Origin: Oscarella lobularis
Taxonomy: Eukaryota > Porifera > Homoscleromorpha > Homosclerophorida > Oscarellidae
NCBI RefSeq assembly: GCF_947507565.1
Contig: NC_089190.1
Coordinates: 1,054,001 to 1,118,000 of the forward strand
Reading direction: 5' to 3'
Length of the DNA: 64,000 bases
A program made the translations under genes and the position numbers. This document shows, piece by piece, positions 58,401 to 64,000 of this stretch (position 1 is its first letter; the number at the start of each line of letters is the position of its first letter). The notes below the pieces were generated by a model. That model was not told where the DNA came from and did no database searches. It saw nothing but the letters and a program-made list of their open reading frames with translations.

Positions 58401-61400
58401 CGATGGTACAGGATCCGAATCTAATTTTTTTCTTAATTAAAGATAAATCGTTTCTGCTGTAGATTCGACGTGAAATCGATCGAACGCTCGCGAGCGACAG
58501 CGACTACGGAGCGACGACGAGCGGCGTGACCGTCGTACCGGACGGCGTCAGCGTCGCCTACATCAACGTCACAATCAAGCCGGACGACGTACCCGAACTG
58601 GGCGAATCGTTTCACGTAGTCCTCACCGGCGTTTCACTGGTATCCGGTCCCGCCGACAAGCCGGCAAACGAGCCCGCTTTGGGAAAAAAGACGACGGCAA
58701 CTTTGACCATTCCGTTGAACGATCATCCCTTTGGGCTCTTTAAGGTTGTATCAGTCTCCGGGAAGAACGTCGCCGACGTCGAGGAGAAGACCAACTTTAC
58801 GGTCGATCTTGTCGTCGAGAGGAGCGCGGGACGTTTCGGCGACGTAGAGGTTGAATGGTTCAGTACGAACGTCACGGCCGAGTCTGGGAAGGACTATCTC
58901 GCCCCCGGAGCCAAGCTTCGCTTTATAGATGGCGATTTTCAGAAATTCGCTCGAGTTACTGTTCTCAACGACGACATTCCTGAGGATGACGAAACGTTGC
59001 GTGTCGAACTGCGAAATCCGACGAACGGCGCCGCTATATCGCCGTCGAATCAATACGCGACGGTGACGATATTGGCGAACGACGACGTTGCCGGCGTCTT
59101 TCGACTGGCAGTCGATTCGCGTTCGGCAATCGTCGCCGAGGGAACGACGTTTAACATGACGGTGGAGCGGACGAAGAGTGCCGTCGGAAGCGTGGACGTC
59201 TACTGGCGAATAGAAGGAAACAAGACGGACGACGAATTCGAAGTGACGTCGAGTTTCGTATCGTTTGCTCCTGGACAAACGTTGGGCCGAATCGCTTTGA
59301 CGGTGAAGGCTGACTCGCAGCCGGAACTCAGAGAAGTGTACACCCTTCGACTGTACGACGTTCGCACGATGGGCGTGTCGCCGAGCGGAGCGGCGATCCT
59401 GTCCGCTTCGGAATCTACGGCCAGTTTGACGATCGGCGCTAGTGACGATCCGCACGGGACCGTTCAGTTTGATAGCGGTTCGCTGAGAGGAGGAACTGAC
59501 GAAGGAGATAGCGATGTGACGTTGACTATAGTGAGACAGTTCGGCTCTATTGGAGATATCACTGTTTTCTACAAGGCCGTCGAAGGAAGCACTTCTCCAC
59601 TCGTCCCAGACGAACTCGCTTTAGCCTCTACTCCGTCAGACTTTGTTTCTCAACTGAGGAACGTTACTATGGCAGACGGAGTCAAGTCGGCTAACGTGGT
59701 CGTTCGCATAAAAGAGGTAAACGTTCGCTGTTACCGAGATTCTTCTGTTTTATCTATCTAAATTCCTTCTAGGATTCTCTTCCCGAGCTAGAAGAAGCAT
59801 TTCTGGTCAATTTGACGTCTGTGATTCTGGTCAGCAATGTGACGACGGGGACTCCGCCGCGTCTCGGCTCCGACTCCAAAGCCGAAGTCGTTATCCGAGC
59901 CAACGACGGAACGGCGGGCGAGATTACCTTCGCTCTTGCCAGCCAAACGATATCGGAAAATATCGTTGCCCTTAGAGTAGAGATCCTTCGCAACAAAGGA
60001 ACATTTGGCACTGTCGGCGCTTTTGTCGAAGCAATTGAAGACGGAGCCAAAGGCCAGGGCGTCGACTTCACGTTTTCACCGGACAGCGTTCAGTTTAACA
60101 GCGGCGAGAATAGCACGATCATTATCGTGCCGATCAAAGACGACAACGATCCGGAATTGGACGAAAGTTTTACGCTGCGTCTCACCAATCCGAGAGGCGC
60201 CGTGCTCGGTGCCGTCACGACGATGAAGGTGACGATTCGAGCGAACGACGATCCGCACGGCGTCATCAGTTTTCATTCGTCGTCACTGCGTCAGACGGTG
60301 AGCGAGGGGTCGTCCTTTCAACTTGTCGTCGTACGCGCTCGAGGAGTATCGGGCGACGTCGTCGTTCCGTGGAAAATTTCTGATTCGGCGACGTCCGATT
60401 TGAGTCCGCAGTCGGGAACGGTTGCTTTTAAGAACGGCGAAATGCAGGCGATTATATCTCTTACGGCAACTGGCGAAAACGTGCCCGAACTCGACGAAAC
60501 GTTCACGATCAAACTAGGAAATCCGACGGGTGGCGCTCTTCTCTCGCCGTCCGATACGTCCGCTGCGGTTACTATTTCGGCAAATGACGATCAGCACGGA
60601 GTGATCGCTATATCTGGTCCCGCCCTTAAGAAAATCGAGGAGGACGTCGGCCGAGTACGACTCTCCGTGACGAGAACTGGCGGACTTTTCGGCCGTGTGA
60701 CGTGCTTATTGACGACCCACGACGGAGTGAACGGCGCGACGAAGGGACAGCCGATCAGCAATAAATTCAGTGTCGTTCAAACGTTCTCGTCAATCAAAGT
60801 GGAGAGTCTGACTCTGTTTAATCAGAGAAACAATTTGTACATGCTCCTAGCAAGTAGCAATCGAACCGGTCCTCTTGAGGCAATCAGTGGCGGAAGCGGC
60901 GATGGCGGCGGTAATGTCGCTCCGGAAAAATTTGTACGAGATCCTGGCGCCGAATCGGGTTTGTATCGATGGAACGGCGGCGGTTTCGATCGACTTCAGA
61001 GCATCGATACCGACGGTGCGATGGCGTGGTTGACTTTTCCTCTTGGAGGCGGAGTTTTTGCTGCCGTCGCCAATTTCGGTTCGCGCGATCGTTCCGTTGT
61101 GACGTCTCGTCTGTATCAGCTCAACGGGAACGCTTTCGAACCGACGCAAGATCTCCAGACGAACGGTCGCGCGTCGGACGTCGCGACTTTTGTCGTCGCC
61201 GGCTTTACGTACCTCGTGTTCGCCAACGAAGAGAACACCATCAGCGCAAGCACGGACACGAATTCGGCAATATTCAAGCAAGACGGCGTCACTACATCGT
61301 TTAATTTTCACGGAACGATTGCCACAAAAGGAGCAACGGCTTTAGAAACGTTCGTTATAGCTAATACGCAGTATTTGGCTGTAGGGAACGGCTTCAGCTC

Positions 61401-64000
61401 GGCAGCTAATTCCGCTGACATTGACTCCGAAATTCTGCAGTGGAACCCCATACAGGAGACGTTTTCAGTCGCGCAAAGAATCAAAACGTTTAGCGTCAGC
61501 GACGTTCGTTTCTTTACCGCTGGCGGAAACGAGTATCTCCTCTTTGTCAACAGTAAAGCCGGAAACGGCTCGCTTGCGCTGTACAAGTGGAATCAACGCG
61601 ACTCGTTGTTTCAACAGCAGCAAACCATTCCAGCTGTAACTCCGCGCTCGGCGAGAACGATCACGGCCCGGAACGAGTTGTTTCTTGTCTTTGGTAGCGA
61701 AACGGGCGACGCGGGAGTCTACAGGTGGAATAGTGTTTTGGAAACGTTTGGCAATTTGATATCTGTTCCCGCAGACGGCTCGAACGACGTTCTTCCCGTT
61801 GTTGTAGGACCGAATATCTATTTGGTTTTAGGATTGTTCAGTCGAAGTCTGGAATCGTCGACCGTATATCTCGTCACTCAAAGTGGGCCGCACTCCGACT
61901 ACATTTCCCGAGAGGAGACGCTGATATTTGAGGAAGGAGTCGACAGTATTGATTTTTACGTGGAAATCGAGAACGACACTTTGCCCGAATTAGACGAAGA
62001 ATTTACGGCCACTCTAACGAATGTGATGGGTGGTGCTCGTTTGGGCACCGTCAGCAGAGCAACTATTGACATACTAACAAATGACGATGCTCACGGGGTG
62101 ATCAGCTTCGCTCCATTGTCGCGGTCGGTTCCTATTCGCGAACTAAATACTAATGTTTCCGTTGTTTTGAATCTGACTCGAGCTGGAGGAACGTTCGGCG
62201 AAGTCCAAGTCGCCTGGAGCGCTTCGGGTCAAGGTCTCACGGACATTTCTCCCCAACGCGGAACGATCGTTTTCCCAGCAGGATCTGATAACGAGACGTT
62301 GACCATCAGGATTCTCCCCGATCCCACGCCCGAACTCGCGGAAGACGTCGTCATAACGCTCACCGACGTTTTGGGCCGAGGCGGAGTGCCGAGTGGATCG
62401 GACTTGGCTCGCGGTGCGAAGATCGACCAAACGCTGGCGTCGAGCGTGATTTCGGTAGCGGCAAACGACAACCCCCACGGCGTCATCAATTGGTCTCCCG
62501 CTTCGGCGACGGTGAACGTTAAAGAACCGAGCGGAGTCAACTCGACTATTTCGTTGTTAATTATCAGAGAATTTGGTACCTTTGGAGACTTGATCGTCAA
62601 TTACCGCACGGTGAATGCATCATTCAATAGTCGAGCGACCGCCGATGAGGACTTCGTTTTCGTTTCTAGCTCCGTGCGAATTTCAGCCGACGAAACTTCG
62701 GTCACTATTCCTATCACGATCGAGTCCGACAATATTCCCGAGCTCGACGAGTTTTTTATTGTTGATCTTGAGTCGGTTGCGCTGACAAATTACTCGGCCA
62801 ACGCGCCGAGTCCGCCACCGAGCATAGGGTCAAACTCCAAAGCGCTGATTAAAATAGAAGAGAACGACGATGCGCGAGGAGTTCTAGATTTCTCGGTCGT
62901 GCGAAACAACGACGGGACAGTTCACGTCGATGAGGATATCGGTACACTTTCTCTGAGCGTTCGACGAACGGGCGGCCTGTTCGGAACTGTGGGATGCTCG
63001 TTTTCGGTCACGTCTGGCACGGCACTGGGAAACGGAGTCGACTTTAGCCAATCGTCTGGTACGCTGAGATGGACTGCAGGGGATGTGACAAAGCAGATAC
63101 CGGTGAAAATTATCGACGACAACGTTCCTGAGATAGACGAAACGTTCGTTGTGAATCTCAGCTCTCCGACAGGCGGCGCCACTCTAGGAAGCGACATCGT
63201 CGCTACGGTGACGATCACGCAAAACGACGATGCTAATGGGAGATTTTCATTTGATCCCGTCACCAGTCAAGTGGTGTCCGTCGCCGAGTCGATGAACGCT
63301 ACCGATCCGAACGGTCTCGTTCGCTTGACGGTGCTACGCGAGCGCGGTGCGTTCGGCACCGTCGCGTTCGACTGGGACGTGGAAGTGGCGGGAAGAATGG
63401 ATCTGAGTCCGGTCTCCGGTCGACTGGTCTTTCCTCAAGACGTCAAGAGCCAGGACATTTTTATTCGCGCCGTTCACGACGACATTCCCGAAAGCGACGA
63501 AAGCTATATGGTCACACTGACGAATATTACCGGAGGCGGCGTTTTCGACGCGAACAAGGCAGCGATATTTATCAGACAGAACGGCGACGCCAACGGCGTT
63601 GTATTTATCGATTCCCAGTCGCGTTTCCTCGTACTAAGCGAAGCGGGTCCGGGAGCAGCAGGCCGATATAATGTGAAGTAAGTCGTAGTTACTTTTGTTT
63701 ACCGCCTAGTCGCTTACCTCGTTCTAGGCTCAATCGAAGCGCCGGATCTTTTGGAACCGTCAACGTCGCGTGGAAAATTACTCCAAGCGACTTGAACGGC
63801 TTTCTTTCCGAGACGGGAACGGTTACCTTCGTTCCCCAGCAACAAAACGCCGTGATCAATTTGTTCGTAAAGCCGGACGCATTGCCAGAATTATCAAAGA
63901 CGTTTACACTGACGCTCGAAACGATTCAAGGAGGCGCGCGATTTGACGCCGATCCCAAATCGACGACAGCGACTCTTCTCGTCGCGGCAAGCGATAATCC
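49480..64000 (+). CDS. ADGRV1: Adhesion GPCR V1 ectodomain (VLGR1), 3' part off the window
   Basis: The ATG at 49480 starts a signal peptide (MFLQGAQLILFLFFYHPVYA). About 29 Calx-beta units follow to the window end, recognisable by the recurring DDxPELDExFxVxL strand, the NDDPxG linker, and R.xGxxG.V.V.W. Examples: DDVPEDDETFTIEL (49890), NDDIPEDDETLRVEL (58970), IDDNVPEIDETFVVNL (63115). A LamG/pentraxin-like domain sits at 54236-54868 and a propeller of EAR/EPTP repeats at 60760-61890. An apple/PAN-like module is at 58190-58400. In vertebrates ADGRV1 has the same Calx-beta, LamG and EAR composition and forms ankle links in hair cells. One internal exon, 59774-63679, spans about 3.9 kb. The GAIN domain and 7TM region are not in the window, so the receptor part is inferred. 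Confidence 0.9.
54236..54868 (+). other. LamG/pentraxin-like domain inside ADGRV1
   Basis: Exons here read TSWSFDGRPLVSGGITPVSQ, GFSISAWVKPAGAATGVLLM, LDGQWHHIAVSVGPQ, ADFYLDGKLRSSK and VVGAQLDGMLNYVGLMQDLR followed by IYSNQL. The F.ISAWV, WHHIAV and YLDG motifs are typical of LamG/concanavalin-like domains. Calx-beta sequence occurs on both sides: an opening half (LPEDADSGGVTPGSVNVSVS) and a closing half (FTATSDLIPEMDEFFTLSL). Confidence 0.85.
58190..58400 (+). other. Apple/PAN-like cysteine module inside ADGRV1
   Basis: Reads GRLLSSYNQPPPSSFTLEGC, AAQCLDEPLCLSFSFSGTTK and ACERHTQFRTDSGANFQSDQ. The spacing C-x3-C-x4-C-x10-C with the LSFSFS core is typical of PAN/apple domains. It is flanked by the first half (FNQTQYVVDEQSSNAYVLLS) and second half (VAYINVTIKPDDVPELGESF) of a Calx-beta unit. 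Confidence 0.65.
60760..61890 (+). other. EAR/EPTP repeat propeller inside ADGRV1
   Basis: About six to seven repeats follow the pattern F...Q.I.T....V..F...G..YL..AN......S.IY.W. Examples are KFSVVQTFSSIKVESLTLFN, FEPTQDLQTNGRASDVATFV, YLVFANEENTISASTDTNSA, FSVAQRIKTFSVSDVRFFTA and FQQQQTIPAVTPRSARTITA. EAR repeats fold as a seven-bladed propeller in LGI proteins and ADGRV1. The domain interrupts a Calx-beta unit, which resumes at about 61900. Confidence 0.88.

Noticed and set aside
49600-63680. Periodic repeats that could be mistaken for a repeat array or CRISPR
   Set aside because: The periodicity of about 330-400 nt is explained by tandem Calx-beta protein domains with diverged DNA sequence. 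There are no short identical repeats with spacers.

Overview
This window is nuclear DNA from a compact animal genome, most likely an early-branching metazoan such as a sponge. Genes are split by many very short introns (often about 45-90 nt), are packed on both strands, and frequently sit head to head with under 150 nt between start codons. The gene set is animal: atypical PKC, ceramide glucosyltransferase, an ST6Gal-type sialyltransferase, CDK11, MTR4, DCAF5, XXYLT1, an ependymin-like protein and the giant adhesion GPCR ADGRV1. The small introns, the strong CGA/TCG/GTC codon flavour and the sialyltransferase would fit a homoscleromorph sponge such as Oscarella, but that species-level guess is inference. 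Gene models were spliced by eye from translated exons, so terminal exons and some splice sites are approximate.

Left part (1-20.4 kb): a kelch-repeat/coiled-coil gene running off the left edge (-), atypical PKC (-), a four-TM TMEM272-like protein (+), a papain-family cysteine protease (-), the complex I subunit NDUFV3 (+), ceramide glucosyltransferase UGCG (-), a probable SHOC1-type meiotic XPF-like protein (+), and the nuclear exosome helicase MTR4 (-).

Middle part (20.4-32 kb): the most accessory-looking stretch. It holds a STAND/NB-ARC-like NTPase with TPR-like repeats and a Walker A lysine replaced by threonine (-), a four-TM pannexin/LRRC8-like channel protein (-), a P-loop ATPase of unknown function (-), an ependymin-like secreted protein (-) and an ST6Gal-type sialyltransferase (-). 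Two of the few gene-free stretches longer than 900 nt are here.

Right part (32.6-64 kb): an ankyrin+BTB protein (-), CDK11 (+), an unnamed exon-repeat protein in which five copies of one short motif are each split at the same residue by a phase-0 intron (+), ATP23 (-), XXYLT1 (+), a folate-receptor-like GPI protein (-), DCAF5 (+), a C45-type Ntn-hydrolase (-), a fatty-acid-hydroxylase-superfamily enzyme (-), a small unknown gene (-), and the long Calx-beta ectodomain of ADGRV1 (+), which runs off the right edge. The ADGRV1 ectodomain carries a LamG/pentraxin-like domain, an EAR/EPTP propeller and an apple/PAN-like module, each apparently embedded in a Calx-beta unit.

The genes do not form one pathway; the layout looks like ordinary compact animal gene packing with many shared bidirectional promoters. 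The best candidates for something undescribed are the exon-repeat protein (39.2-40.3 kb), the pannexin/LRRC8-like channel (24.9-26.6 kb), the two unusual NTPases (20.4-23.6 and 27.2-28.5 kb), and the PAN-like insertion in ADGRV1.
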